Part shown: positions 11,673-25,700 of the stretch, piece after piece
Layout: each line of letters starts with the position of its first letter
How positions within the stretch are numbered: the stretch's first letter is position 1
NCBI GenBank assembly: GCA_025677815.1
Contig: JAIXMP010000044.1
Span: forward strand, 1 to 64,000
Direction: 5' to 3'
DNA from: Phascolomyces articulosus
Taxonomy: Eukaryota; Mucoromycota; Mucoromycetes; Mucorales; Lichtheimiaceae
Length of the DNA stretch: 64,000 bases
Program-made: the position numbers and the translations under genes
Notes under the pieces: generated by a model
The model's database searches: none
Told to the model about the DNA's origin: nothing
Seen by the model: the letters and a program-made list of their open reading frames with translations, nothing else

Positions 11673-13733
11673 TGTTCCCTCCCTTCCCTTATTTCCCCTT
11701 TCTTATATATATAATGGTGATAATAATAATAATTTTAGAAAACCAAAGATTATCGTTAGTATCTCATAAACTACAAAGCATGCTTACAAATATTGTAAAA
11801 TTTCCAAAACCTCATTCTTGTATTGTTCATTTTTGGCCAAACGCTTAGCCTCCATCATTGTAATATCGTCCAGTGCTTTTTGGGTACCTAGTTCTTTTTT
11901 TTTTTTTTTGGTAAATGCAAATAATATTGAAAAAAAATGAATTGTTCCATCATCAATAAAAAAAAGTGATGCTTCAATACCCTGAAAGCATCTAAAAAAA
12001 TAAATACCTTATCGACCCTTTCAAATATTTCAGGTATGTACCCATATTATTTGTCCATCTTTTCAAATAAATTATTTTCCATATTGGTTCAATGTAAGTC
12101 TATCGTGCTGGTTCCTTTTGAAAATAAAGATACATACGTAATAACTTTATTAGCGTATGTATAAAAAAGGGTTCTGGCGATAATAAACATGTGCTGCTTC
12201 TGAGACACTCGTTTTTGGAATATCAAGCATAAGCATACTGCTCTGATGCCAATCATTTCATTTGATGTCACAGGAAAATATAATAGGTGAAGTATGTTGT
12301 CAATATCGGGGGCATGTAGGAAACCTGTGTGTGTTGCTTTCAAGGACATTTTAATATTTTCAGTGAAGTATCATCGCTTAACTATGGAAAGATACTCGCC
12401 CGAACCGAATAACCATCTTGGCCAAAGAAAGGAAATCGACGTCGTTGATGTCAATGGTGATATTTGGGAGCAAGAATACAGTTACTCATACATCATACTA
12501 TGGCCAAGCTGATGAATAACATTGTGATTCAATGCTTTGCTGGTTATTACCGAAAATGAGTATTAGTTGCATGCAATACTTGGGAATATTTTTTATAATA
12601 TTGATCCAAATGGTTTAAATGAAGATATATCTAATAACTCAATATACTTTTTTTAATTGATCATGTTTTCGGAACCAAAACTTGGTTGATTTGATAATTT
12701 TAATTATTAAAAGGCGTGGTAAAACCAGAGAATATTGCTGGCATGATGTACTACATACTTTAGACTCAATAATAGAACTCAAAATAGAAGATGTTTCTTG
12801 AATTTTATTCGTACCACAGACTGGTATAAATATAGTAATTAGCATACACTACTCATTATACTTCTTCGATCCGTAACTCTTTTTCCTGGGTTTCATTTAA
12901 TTATAATTATGGAAAGACAAATGTTGTTTCTATTCTTGTCACATGTTTAAATGACAAGATATATATAATCCAATGATAAACGGTGGGCGGTCCGAAATAA
13001 GAAATAAATAAAAAAATTGTTATATAATTTATATCCACCTCACTCCTTTGAAACATAATATTATAAACTAGATCAACATCATCACCCTATTATTATTATT
13101 ATTATTATATCATCAAATTATGTAATGTTATTTGAAATCTATTACTGATATAAATTTGGATGTGCTATTAAGTCTGATCCTTATTCCAAGTTTTTGTTTT
13201 TATTTGATTAGTTATATTTCGCCCCATCATTTTAGTTCTTAAATATAATTTCCATATAATCTAATATATAATAATATATAAATATAACAGATATTTCAAA
13301 AAGGAATGGACCAATAACTATTGTAAATAGAACTTTTTTTGGGAGCTGTTTTCAAATCGATTGTATCAATAAAGAAAAGAAGAATACTTGTACAGCTGTC
13401 AACAGGTTTGTTTATAGTAATAGGGTGAAAAAATACGTTCGATAAATCACATGTTTATTACACAATTGGTTAAAGCTTGGTAACTACTTTCTGTTATTGC
13501 TGTGATTCCCACTGACAGACATCTCTTTATACGGTCATTTAAAATCGTAATAAATAAAAGTGGCATATTCTCATTATTTATAATTTATTATTACACTACT
13601 CTTTTTCTATTAATCTAAACTAAAAGGGTTCATAATACAACCAAAATCCCATTTTACCTTCCTTTTTTTAAATTTACATATTATTAAAACAAGATTTAAT
13701 ACACATACAAACTTTTTTCTTCTTCTTCCTATT
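11673..13733. other. Intergenic with possible decayed minus-strand gene
   Basis: About 2 kb without a complete gene. On the minus strand, several protein-like stretches occur in changing frames: 12500-12380 (ITIDINDVDFLSLAKMV), 12360-12090 (HAPDIDNILHLLYFPVTS and following) and 11900-11795 (KALDDITMMEAKRLAKNEQ, ending in a stop). They are separated by stops, and I cannot link them with good splice sites. This may be a decayed gene, or a real gene whose exons I failed to assemble. The right end (13000-13733) is AT-rich and holds the promoter of the Gup1-like gene. Confidence 0.3.
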
Positions 13734-14859
13734 ATGACAATGGACAATCCGCGTTCATTGGCTCATACTGAAGGTGGCATTCAGGACAAGTCAACTTCGT
13801 CGTCTACATCAGTAACAACATCCCCATCACGATGGCATACTCGAGGTAACAATAAAAATCATTTTCAACATGGATATAAAATAGCGAGATCAATTGACGC
13901 GAGACGAACTTTTTTTTTATTATTAGAATTTTATTTTTACTATGTGTGTTTTTCGGTTGTCGTACCTTATATGTTCTATGTTACTTATAACCTCAGTAAA
14001 GGTATCTATCTATTTGTTTTCTCTTTCAAAAAAAAAAGAACCTATCGTGTAAAATTAACGTGTTTTTTTTTATTGCAGAGGATAATCCACATTATACCGA
14101 ATATGAGCACTTGTTATCCGAGGGCTGGATTCCCAACCGTAAAGTGGTAAGTGTACCTGATTATCACATTTTAGGGGGGGTAGTAAGAATATATTTACTG
14201 CATGATGGAACTCACACCAAGTCATTATAGGATAATAGCGATGCTCAATACGCCACTTTTCGAGATAATATACCCAAACTATTTGGATTGGTTGTAGGAT
14301 ATTTATGCTTGAGTCATTTATATCGGATATATGTCACCCCACAACAATTACCAGTCAAACAACCTCATCAACCCCTTCATCGTATCTATTTCTTTTTTGT
14401 TGCTAGTCTTTCCATTATTACAGGACTTCATGGTACCAGTATGTTGAAAATATTAGCTATTATTACAACGAGTTATTGGATTGGTCGAATGGCAGGTGGC
14501 ACCATGTGGAATCCTATTGCTTCATGGATTTTTAATTTAGCCATATTGTTCTTGAATGAATGGTATAATGGATATAAATTTGGAGCCTTGCTTGGACCTG
14601 GATTTGAATGGATGGTAAGTGATATATATATATATTAGGTTCTATATTACGCGTGAAAAAAAGGGAGGGATTGGGCTTGTTCATTGTAAGTAGCTCATCA
14701 ATGAATCATTTTTGCGCATTTAGGATGAACACAATGGGTTTCAGCCCCGGTGGCATATTTTGTTTAATTTTGTCATGCTTCGTTTGGTATCGTTCAATAT
14801 GGATTATTATTGGCAAGTGAAAAAACCAAGAGATCAATATGAGGTACAATTTTTCTGTC

Positions 14860-14892
<33 letters not shown>

Positions 14893-16229
14893 GTCTATTG
14901 TTGAAAACAATAGGATAGATTGGGTGGATTTCTTTTGGACTGATCAATTTAAAGAAGGATGATCGACTCGGTGGACCTTTATCCGACAAAGATCGGATTA
15001 CTGTACCTTGTTTTGAGTCGGATTATAATTATATCAATTTCTTAGCCTATGTGCTTTACCCTCCACTTTATCTTTGCGGTCCAATCATTACATTTAATGA
15101 TTTTATTTCCCAGGTAATAATTTATTCTTGATACATGATATACTTGGGAGGAAAAAAGATTTGAAATTAATTCCATTTCTATCGATCGTTTTTTTTTTAG
15201 ATTCGATACCCTTCTCACAAGGTCACTCGACGATATGTCATAACGTATGCTATACGATTAGCATTTGTGATTCTCGTCATGGAAATGACACTTCATTATC
15301 TCTATGTAGTTGCTATTAGCAAAACCAAAGCATGGGATGGGGATACACCTTTGGAATTGAGTATGATTGGGTATTTCAACTTGGTGATTATTTGGATGAA
15401 ATTATTGATTCCATGGCGATTTTTCCGACTTTGGGGTCTTGCCGATGGTATTTTCACAGAAGAAAATATGGTGCGTTGTATGAGTAATAATTTCTCGGCT
15501 CAAAGATTTTGGAAGAGTTGGCATCGTACATTTAATCGCTGGACGGTTCGGTAAAAAATGATCTTCTTTTTCCTTTTTTTCAAATAATATATAGTATATA
15601 AAGCTAATCCATCATCTCTAATAGATATATTTTCATTCCGCTGGGCGGATCCAAGTATATGGCCTATAATATGTGGATTGTATTTACTTTTGTTGCCTTA
15701 TGGCATGATATCGAACTTAAATTATTGGCATGGGGATGGTTGATTTGTTTATTCTTAATGCCAGAATTGATTGCATCTCAATTATTTTCATACAAAAAGG
15801 TAAAGAGATATTGATGTGTGCATGAAGATGAAAAAAAAAATGATGAAAAAAATTCCTCGGATCATTCATTTATCCATATCTATATTAGTTTGGAAAGAAA
15901 CCTTATTATCGTGTCGTGTGTGGTTTGGGTGCCGTTGCCAATATTCTGATGATGATGATTGCCAATCTTGTTGGATTCTGTGTTGGTGTAGATGGTATGG
16001 TGGATATGTTGAAACATATCTTTGGCACAGCCCATGGTAAGTGATTATATAAATAGGACATAACATAAGATATTTTTAGTGGGGATAATAGAGATACTAA
16101 AAAACCTTTTTATTATTAGGTTTGTTGTTCTTGGTGACAGTAAGCTGTTGTTTATTTATTGCAGTACAAATCATGTTTGAAATCCGAGAATCCGAGAAAC
16201 GAAGAGGTGACCCTAGATGGAAAATGTAG
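13734..16229 (+). CDS. GUP1: MBOAT acyltransferase, Gup1 family
   Basis: Nine exons (13734-13845, 14079-14146, 14231-14614, 14724-14843, 14955-15113, 15201-15550, 15625-15799, 15889-16036, 16120-16229) give 541 residues in frame. It is a polytopic membrane protein with MBOAT signatures: [58 protein letters not shown] and the active-site His in [15 protein letters not shown]. In yeast, Gup1 acts in the ER membrane to remodel GPI anchors by adding a long acyl chain; animal relatives include Hedgehog acyltransferase. The N-terminal ~35 residues are Ser/Thr-rich and cytosolic-looking. At exon 5 the nearest AG (14913) would run into a stop, so the acceptor at 14954 is the one used. Confidence 0.95.
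14861..14892. repeat. (TTA)n microsatellite in Gup1 intron 4
   Basis: About ten and a half TTA triplets lie within the fourth intron of the Gup1-like gene. This is a length-polymorphism candidate with no coding effect. Confidence 0.85.
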
Positions 16230-16853
16230 TCATTTTTACCCCCCCAACTATATATAATAATAATAAAAAAAAAAAAAGAGAAAAAAAGACCCTTCCGTGT
16301 GTGTATATGTGTGTTATATAATAATAGGGATGGCTAGAAAACGCCATCATTGATTGCTAATTATTATTATATAACAAGTATAATTTAGAGTTTAAATCAA
16401 TGGCAGTTTAATAAGTTGTTGTTGTCTTTGGACAGTAGTAATTATAACAACAATTCGGATCCACATTTTTAGAAGCACAGAGCAACCTTGGTGAAACCAT
16501 CAAGTGTATCACAAATTTGCAATAGCTTGTGTCCCCATTATTATTATAACCTAAATTTTGTATTATAATATCCTTGTAAAAAAAAGTATTAGGTGATCAT
16601 TTACTATGGAGACTACATTTTTTAAAAGAGAAAAAAAAGACATGGGGATCATATGAAATGTTGATAACAACAAAAAGAAATGTATGTAGGATCATGATTA
16701 GCATTGATCCATGTATTTTGTTTGTTAGTGTTAGTTTGCATAATGCGTAAATAAATGTGTTGTCGGGTGAGAAAATGTTTTAATAAACGGGAAGTTGTTT
16801 CCGTAGTTTATCCAAATTTTTATTATTATTATTATTTAAACGATTATATAGAA
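16230..16853. other. Intergenic between GUP1 and DUF4211 gene
   Basis: Tandem-gene spacer holding the GUP1 3' UTR and the promoter of the next gene. It is AT-rich, and I see no further gene. Confidence 0.5.
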
Positions 16854-19116
16854 ATGGCTTCACGTAATCGATTAAAACAAACTTCATTAAATTATTTCTT
16901 CAAGGCTAATTCTAATTTGCCTTCATCATCACCCATACGGTAATTCATCTCCATGTTCTTTAGAGAGAGAAAAAAAATTACGAGGTTCTCATTCTCTTTT
17001 TTTTTTTTTTTTACTGTTATTAATAATCACAAAAACAGTGAAACGCCAGTTACGGTCAGCACACCCGTTGATACAATAATAAACAACATAGCGGATGGTG
17101 ATGAAGAGGAGGAGGGGCAAACTATCCCACGCCCGAGAAAACGGAATCGTATTATCCGTGTAGAAGAAGAGGAGGGAGATGACAACAACAATGATGAGAC
17201 AACGCAACAGACTCTAAAACCACCAACTTTAACTGAAGATGAGGATGAGGATGATATACCACCCACTTCTAGTCCATATAAACGACGCCTTTTACAACGA
17301 AAAAAAGTCATGATCATAGATGATGATGATGATGATAGTGAAAACGCCTTGGATGACACGACCGTTCCAGATAAGAACAAACACACCCAACATAACGAAA
17401 TCAATGGTCAAGAAGAAGATGAAGATGATGAGGATGAGGATAACATACAAGATGACCTGGATTTTCTAGGAGATAATGGTAATAAATGGAATGGGACACT
17501 TTATGGACGTTTTATATACATTATATAAACACGTGTGAGCGCGTGAAAAGATATAACAGTGGCGTTGGATCCCATGATATATGTGTTGTATAAAATCCAA
17601 TATCAAAAACGGGTTCTATCATTGAAATGGGGTCGATGGGGTATGAGGATGAGGAAAGGAAGATCCCTTTAACTAATTTTATTATGGGATTTGTTTAGAT
17701 GTTTATCAAGAAAGAACACGGGGCAGAAAGAAATCACACTATGCGTTAGCATTGGAGAAATTGAAAAGTAAAAATAATAAGCTAAAAGGGCAAAAATAAA
17801 ATGGGGGATTTTTAAGCTATACTAACGATATCATTATTATTATTATTATTATTTTGTAGATCGGAAACAGCGATCGTTTGACGGGTCTGTAGGTCCGATG
17901 GACCGATATCGTGCAGATTATGGCAGTAATAATAATAGCAATAGTAGTAGTATAAGTGAAGAAGAAGGAGAAGAAGAAGAGGAAGATGCAAGCTCTGCAG
18001 AAGAAGATGATTTTGTTGTGGATGATGATATTATTGATGGAGTGAAAATGGATTCACCTAATGAAAAAGTGTCTCTACCTGGTAAGAAATACGGTCTTCT
18101 TTGTAATAGTCACCATAACAACGATAATGACATTCTTTATTAACAATTATCTTTTAAAATTAGCTGCGTTCAGTACAGTCAACACGCAAAGATTTTCAAC
18201 TAACTTTAAAATATATGTTGAATTTCTTTTACATACAATTTTAGAAAAAGATACACAAAGTAAAAAAAGAAATTGGGGTGGGGGGGAGGGAAGGGGAGGG
18301 GAGAGGACTCAGTATGTTTGGAATGGGGAGGACAAGGGAATGGGATTGGCGTTTGTGCACTTACTAATTTGTCTATATGAAAAAAAAAATACTTAAAGGT
18401 TTATATTTTCAACAAGCCATTTCTATGGTGGAACGAAGAGTCCGAGGGTTAAAAGATTCATTGATAACAAGTGATGCATGGCGTCCGACTTTTAAGGTAT
18501 AACAAATGTTTGTGCGTAATTAAATAACAACAACAACAAAGAAGTTAATCATCATGATAATAAAAAAAAGATGGCGTTGGATAGATATCCTTTATGGCAT
18601 TCAGCTGTATGTAAAGGTTTAATATGTGAGGGATGTCGGCAGAACCGGGCAGCAAGTTTCGAGGTGGTACTTGCAGCGGAACCGGAAGACACCGACGCTG
18701 AACCGAGAGAAGAACCATTTTCGTTGGGAAGTGAGTGCTACAAGCGCGCCAAAGTGTATCACAAGCTCGTCCATTTTCGGTCACACTTGCACAAACACGT
18801 TCGCAACGAAGCCGAAGCGTTCATGAGTAGTCATGATAATGAAGATGATGAACAGTTGACTTGTCTTACAGAAGATAATATTATGAAAGACATGCATTCC
18901 TCTGGATTTATAAAGTTGGTAAGCTTGTTAATTAGTATCATCTATTGTATATGTGCTAATAACTCAACTCGATCTCAGCTTTATCAACAAACGCAATCAT
19001 TATTTAGTCAAGCACGTTTTCAATATATGCCATCATCTACTAGGAAAAGAAGATCTCGAGAACAACCTTTATTCAATGATGATGATCAAGAATCTTATTC
19101 AGAAGAAGAAGTATAA
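16854..19116 (+). CDS. DUF4211 (CCDC82-like) nuclear protein with PIP box
   Basis: Seven exons (16854-16939, 17039-17478, 17699-17767, 17860-18081, 18399-18496, 18571-18918, 18979-19116) give 466 residues. Residues 9-16 read QTSLNYFF, a full match to the PCNA-interacting consensus Q-x-x-hydrophobic-x-x-aromatic-aromatic. Then come acidic runs interleaved with basic nuclear-localisation-like patches (PRPRKRNR, YKRRLLQRKK). The C-terminal third, from about residue 273 (YFQQAISMVERRVRGL), matches the DUF4211 domain layout, including LICEGCRQNRAASFEVVLA and YKRAKVYHKLVHFRSHLHKH. The domain is known from human CCDC82 and fungal nuclear proteins of poorly known function. The PIP box suggests recruitment to replication or repair sites; that part is inference. 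Confidence 0.87.
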
Positions 19117-19788
19117 TGTTTATTAAAGATGACGGTCATTAAAGGGGGAGAGTGGAAAAGGAATGATTTTTTTGTTTTGTTATACATTGTGCTTCATTCG
19201 GGGTATTCCTCCCGTTGTTTTTTTTTCGCCCGTACGTAAACACACACACACAACAAACAACAACACATTCACATATACCGACATGAAAATATTTACTTGA
19301 AGATGTTGTTATTGATGCTTGTTTTTATTATTATGATTTGATGATGATTGGAAAAAAGTGCCACAGTTTATTACTTTTCGCCACTTGTGTTCGTGTTTTT
19401 CTTATTTTATAACTCCAATTTGAACTTTTTTTTTCTCTTTTTTTTTTTTCTCTTCTTCTTTAAAAACCCTTTCTTTTTCTTTTCACTTCTTCCTAATTTC
19501 TTCTTTCAAACAGTTTAAAAAGACTCATAATCAAATACGATCATCAAAATACGTGCAAAAAAAAGGACTATTTAATTGATTACTATCTCTCCCTCTCTCT
19601 CCTCTCTTTTATTATTCATCTTTCCCTTCTTTATATGTATTTTTAATAACCTACCATTTTCAATCCGCCTATCTATTCTACCAATATAAATCGCATCATT
19701 CAAATAATTTAATTTTCTGTATTTTTAGTGATCTTCTTCTCTCTCTTGTTTTATTAGTTTTTCATTTCTCAGCTTAATTTTTTTTTAT
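19117..19788. other. Intergenic, pyrimidine-rich leader of Sel1 gene
   Basis: Contains long C/T-rich runs (19430-19530 and 19580-19640) just before the ATG at 19789. These are typical of a promoter or 5' UTR of an expressed fungal gene. No other gene is seen. Confidence 0.5.
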
Positions 19789-22700
19789 ATGGGTAATAGC
19801 CAAAGTAAACAACTTCATCCAACACCTGGAGAAACATCCAAATTAGTTGCATCTAATAAATCAACAGCAACAGCAACGCCATTACCACGACCCCATCATA
19901 ATAAACGATCAAGATCACCACCTCATTATCAACAACAAAAACAAGGAGATGACTCTCATCCCATCCTAAAAACCGAGCCACCCAGTTCACCTTGTTCTTC
20001 TCCCTCAGCTAAAACAAAAGCAACAACACCAACAGCCCTGTCAGGTTGTACAACCAGGCACGGGACGGCTGATCCGACGATGAGTTCAAATTATAATGAC
20101 ACGACAACATCACGACCACCAAGACGTTCTTTTTCTTCTTCGGCCCGTCCTCATCATCATCATTATCCATCATCATCATCACAACGCCCAATCGATGAAA
20201 GTGGATATTCTGTTAGTCAATATTCTAGTGCGTTATTTTCACACGCAACACATACCACCTCTTCTAGTATTACCACTGTTTCTTCAATGACTTCATTAAG
20301 CTGGGGTTGTGTTCAAGAAGAGGAAGAATTAATGCAATCTACATTAACAACAACAAGAACATCTATGGATCATAATTCATCACGTCCAAATTCTACGACG
20401 ACGACTACAATACCATTATCATCATCACCTGTTTCTATTGTAGCCAATAATGCAATCACTCTTGTGAATGCAGATCAGCGCCATGTCAAACAATCACAAG
20501 CACCACCTCCTTATTATTGTTATTCTCATCCAGAAGTCGATGAAGAAGAAGATCAACTTCAACATCAGCAATTTATGGATCGTATTGGTGTATCCACACA
20601 ACGCGTTTTACAACGTTTGGAAAAAGCTTCCTCTCAAGAACGTTATCATATCTTGGAAGAAGCGTTTGCTAGAGCACGTTTATTAGAAGATCCAGAAGAT
20701 CAAGCCAAAGCATTTGAAGCAGCCTTGACATGGAGTGAATTCCAAGAGGACGATAGAATGGCTATGGACGATGATGATACAAGTAAAAATGTGGCGGCAG
20801 TATGGGTTGCTCGGTGTCACATGGATGGATTCGGTACGACCAAAAATCCTGAACGCGGGTTTGCTCAATTGAATACATTGGCAACGAAACATTGTTGTTG
20901 GGATGCTTTTTATCCATTAGCTATGTGTTACCTTGAAGGTGTTAAATCAGTTCATGGTCAAGTCATTCAACCCGTCGATAAAGAAATGGCGTTTCAATGG
21001 TTTTCTCCCGTGGCTCAATCGCAAAATACTTCCAAAGAAGCTTTACCCATGATTGCTTTGGCTCAGTTTCGTATTGGTCAATGTATGATGGAGAGAGATC
21101 CTGAAGGTGCTTTCCAATGGTTTTTAAAAAGTGCTGATCGTAATAATGTGTAAGTTTATATACAATATTTTTTTGGGGGAGAGAAATCAAAGAAAATAAT
21201 TTAATTGTTACTGACATAAAAAAAACGATTGGATGACATAGACATGCTCAATATATTGTTGGTGTTCATTTTGAATTTGGCATTCATGTGGAAAAAAATT
21301 TGGACAAGGCTAAAGAATATATGCTTAAAAGCGCTGATCAAGGTTTTGATCATGCTCAAGCTGCCCTTGGAATTTTATTGATTAATTCAAAAGAATATGA
21401 ACAAGGCATTCGTTGGTTAGAACGTGCTGCTATTACTGTATGCATTTTTTCTTATAAAATATATTGCATTATGTATAAATATATATATTGAAAAAATGAA
21501 CGTTTTTTTTATAGGATAATCCACGAGCATTGTTTCGACTGGGTCTCATGTATGAAGAAGGCATTGGTGTAGAACAAGACAATGATACCGCCAAACGATA
21601 TTTCAAAGCCGCCGCCGATGAAGGCAATGCAGCAGCACAATTCCAATTAGCCATCATGTATTCCTTTGGTCGTCTTGGTACCCGACCCAATCCACAAGAT
21701 GCCAATGATTACCTCTACAAAAGTGCCAATGCTGGTTATTTTCGTGCCCAACGTCATATCGGTTTAACGTATTTGGAACGTGGTCCACATAATCAACATC
21801 ATCGCAACGGTAGCAACAAAACAGCTGTCCAATGGTTTTTCCGTGCTGCTTCGCAAGGGGATATCATGGCATATATTCTCTTAGGTGAATGTTATGAACG
21901 AGGTCGTGGTGTCCAAATGGACTATCGTGTTGCACAAGAATATTACGAAAAAGCTATTTCTGTCCCCAGTTCCCATTTACCTAAAGCTCAATTGGCCTTG
22001 GCCGAATTTTTATTCAAACAAAACAAAACTGAAGAAGCCTACCCACTGTATTACAATTCATTTCAAGGTGCTGAATGTATTCATCGATATAAACAACCAT
22101 CACCTACGCAACAACAACAAGAACAACCATTACTACAAAATCGATCCTGCACCCAGTGTCGTGCGAAATTGATGGTGGCACGATACCATTTACATGGTTG
22201 GAGCGGTATAGAAATAAATCAAGGACGAGCGTACACGTTATTTAATGAACTCGTTCAGGATAACCCACAGGATTATTATGCGCATTATTGGTTAGCTTCG
22301 TGTCACTTGGAAGGTATTGATTCTGTTTGTAAGATTAATCTTTCCACTGCTTTTGAACATTACATGCGATCTGCTGAACTGGGTTATGTCGAAGCTGAAT
22401 TTCAGGTAAATTTTTTTTTTACTTTTTCTTTCTTTCTTGGTATACTTAAAAGAATATGGATTTATGCTTTATAGGTTGGTTTGATGATATCAAATGGCAC
22501 AGGTGTTCCGGAAACCATGGATCGCACTTCAGCTTATGAATGGTACCAAAAAGCCGCCAAAAAACAATATCCTCCAGCCTACCATAATCTTGGATTATGG
22601 CATTACAGTATTAGGGACATTTCTAGAGCTGAAGGGTACTTCCATCAAGCCGCCAAATTGGGCAATATCCCTGCCATGGAACGTTTAGCCTCCATATATC

Positions 22701-25700
22701 TCAAAAAAGCACCAGCGCCTGTCGAATCCTTGGATGCCTCTCAACGAGATCTACGAAACAAAGCCATTCGATTACTGACACGAGCCGCTGACATGAACAA
22801 TGCTCCTGCACAACGTGAATTGGGTAAACTATACAAAACAGAACATCAAGGTGTACCACAGAGTAATGAAACCGCATTTGATTTATTCATGAATGCTGCG
22901 AAACAAAATGATACTGAAGCCAAGTTATTATTGGGCTCTTGTTATGAAAATGGGAAAGGTGTCAGTATTAATACAGAGCGTGCACTTGCTTTGTATTTAG
23001 ATGCAGGTCATTCAGGTTCATCCATGTAAGTATAATGATTATCTTTTCATAATGCATACAAAGAGGAGAATATGGAAACTCATGTTATTATTTTCCCCCA
23101 ACCATGTAGAGCATCGTTTGCAGCAGGCCATCTGTTACATAAATTGAAACGACATCAGGAAGCCTATAAACAATATCAAATTGCAGCTCAAGATGCTACT
23201 TTGGCTGGTACTGTAATTGGTTTAACAGCCACTTTGATGCGTGCTCGATATATTCTTAGTTATATTCCTGTCGTCAATCCCATGGAAAATGATCATCCTA
23301 TGCCTGGTGATATTACTAAAGAACAAGCCTTTCAAATCATTCAAAGTTTAGCCATTGTTGAAGAATTTTTGCCTTCCTTTTATTATTTAGGTAAAATGAA
23401 TGGACCATATTTTTTTATTTATCTGTCAAACAAAAGTATTTAATTTATTTCGGTTTGTGTTTCTATATAGGTGATTGTTTTCAACATGGTCGTGGTACAC
23501 CTATCAATTTAACACAAGCTTTATTATGGTTTCAACGTGCAGTGGATGAAGATCAAAGCGTAGATGCACTAGTTCAACTTGCCGGGATTTATGATCGTGG
23601 CCTCGGCGTTCCAATGGACAAAACGCGTGCATTTGAACTTTATCGACGTGCTGCAGAGCACCAACACCCGGAAGGTCAACATCAGCTTGGTAAATATTTA
23701 TTCATTTTTTTACTCGTGTGTGCTTTGTGATTTATTTATTTGTTTATATATTTGTTTTGTCTAACCCAAATAAAAAAAAATATGATTAGGTTTAGCGCAT
23801 TGGCATGGATTATATGGTCTAGCAATGAGTCTCATCGAAGCAACACGTTGGTTTACACTTTCAGCTGCACAAGGCTTTGGTGAAAGCTTTTGGGCTTTAG
23901 GTCAAATGGCATTTGATGTACGCGACCATCCATTAGCACAACAGCATTGGGAACGTGGAAAACAAGTACAGCATCCACGATGTATTCGTTCCCTTGCTCA
24001 ACTTTTCCTCAACAATGATAACCCTATCGATCCAACACCTCAAACCACAGAATTATTGCAACAAGCAGCAGAATTAGGGGATATAGATTCGTTGGTGGCC
24101 CTAGGTCGTTACCATCACTCCAAAGCGACGATGGCCAGTCAACAGTTTAATTCACTAATGGCATCCACCCCTTCTTCTAGTATCGCTACTATTTCCTCCT
24201 CTTCATCCATTACCACCACTAGTACCTCACGCATGATGATGACAGGTGTTCAACCATCCACAGATATCAATAACTATAATAGTAACGAAATACACAGCTC
24301 CACGATGGATGAGAATATTGTCCTTGACGATAATGCCAGTATCGATCCAGATGATGACATGTCAGCGACTTTATTACAACAGCAAGAAACAGAACTTGAA
24401 TCGGCTACTCGATGTTTTGAACAAGCAGCTCAATCGGGTCATGTGGAAGCCATGTTTCTTGCTGCAGAACTTTGGCATGAACAAAAACAATATGCAGCTG
24501 CGTACGCCCATTTTGATCAAGCTGCCAATCATGGTCATTTATTAGCTCGTGTGATGCGTGCTCGTTATTTACTCTCTGGTGGTTTAGGAGGTGTGGAAGC
24601 GAATCCAGAAGCTGCTTATAATGTATGTATTATATATATTTGAGGGGGAAAGTAGAGGAAATTATTTATTTTTTTTTTGGCACAGAATAATTGAACTCAT
24701 CACCCATGTTTTTTTTTTTTGGTTTGATAGGAATTGATGGCATGTGCACAAATGGAAAATGGTTTTGATGCCTACCATTCTCTTGGTCAATGTTATCAAT
24801 TAGGTCTTGGTGTTCAGCAAGATTATCAACAAGCCTTTGAATGGTACATTCGATCTGTGAAATATACTCGTGATGCCGAAGCCCTTGTATGTATTGGACA
24901 ACTTTATGCCGATCGATATATTCCATCACCAGAACAACATGCTGATCTCGAAGCCATGAAATGGTTCAATTTTGCTTGTTCTCTTGGCAATCATGTCAAA
25001 GCCAACTATCGACTCGGCATGTATTATTTACGAGGCATCCTAAATAACAACGACACATTCCCATCAACCCCTCTCGCTGTCCAAGACTATTTATTAGAAC
25101 CCTGTACCGAAAGCGCCATTCATCATTTCCATCAAGCAGCGATCCAACAAGACCGTGAAGCCATGTTTTACTTATCCAGTTTAACACTCCATACCAACCC
25201 TACTAGTGCTATTCAATGGATGGATCGTGCAGCCCAATTAGGATGTCGAGATGCATTACGTGAATTAGGCAAAATGTATTTTACCGGCAGCAATACCATT
25301 CTTGGACAAAACTTTGAAAGGGCCTTTGATTTATTATCACGCGCTACTCAATTGGAAGATACCGATGCATTCATGCTGGTAGGCAAGTTCCATGAGCATG
25401 GGTTCTATGTGACACCCGATGTAGAACAAGCCCGTGAATGGTATGAATTAGCCATTCAAGCGGGTCATGGTTCCAGTGCTGAATTATCCCTCGGTTTATC
25501 TTATCATCGTTCTTCCTTTGATTTATCAGATGATTATCCTCCTCAAGATGATTTTACACAACAACTTGAACTTCAACGAAAAGCATATCCACTCTTCCGC
25601 GATGCTTCCGCTCATGCATCTACACAAGAACAACGGGCTACGCCTGACATTATGATTGCCTTGTACCATTTACATGGATGGGGTCATGTTCGAGTCCAAG

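Noticed and set aside
16953..17038. Open reading upstream of exon 2 of the DUF4211 gene with its own ATG
   Set aside because: It is intron sequence; splicing 16939 to 17039 keeps the frame and joins the PIP-box exon.
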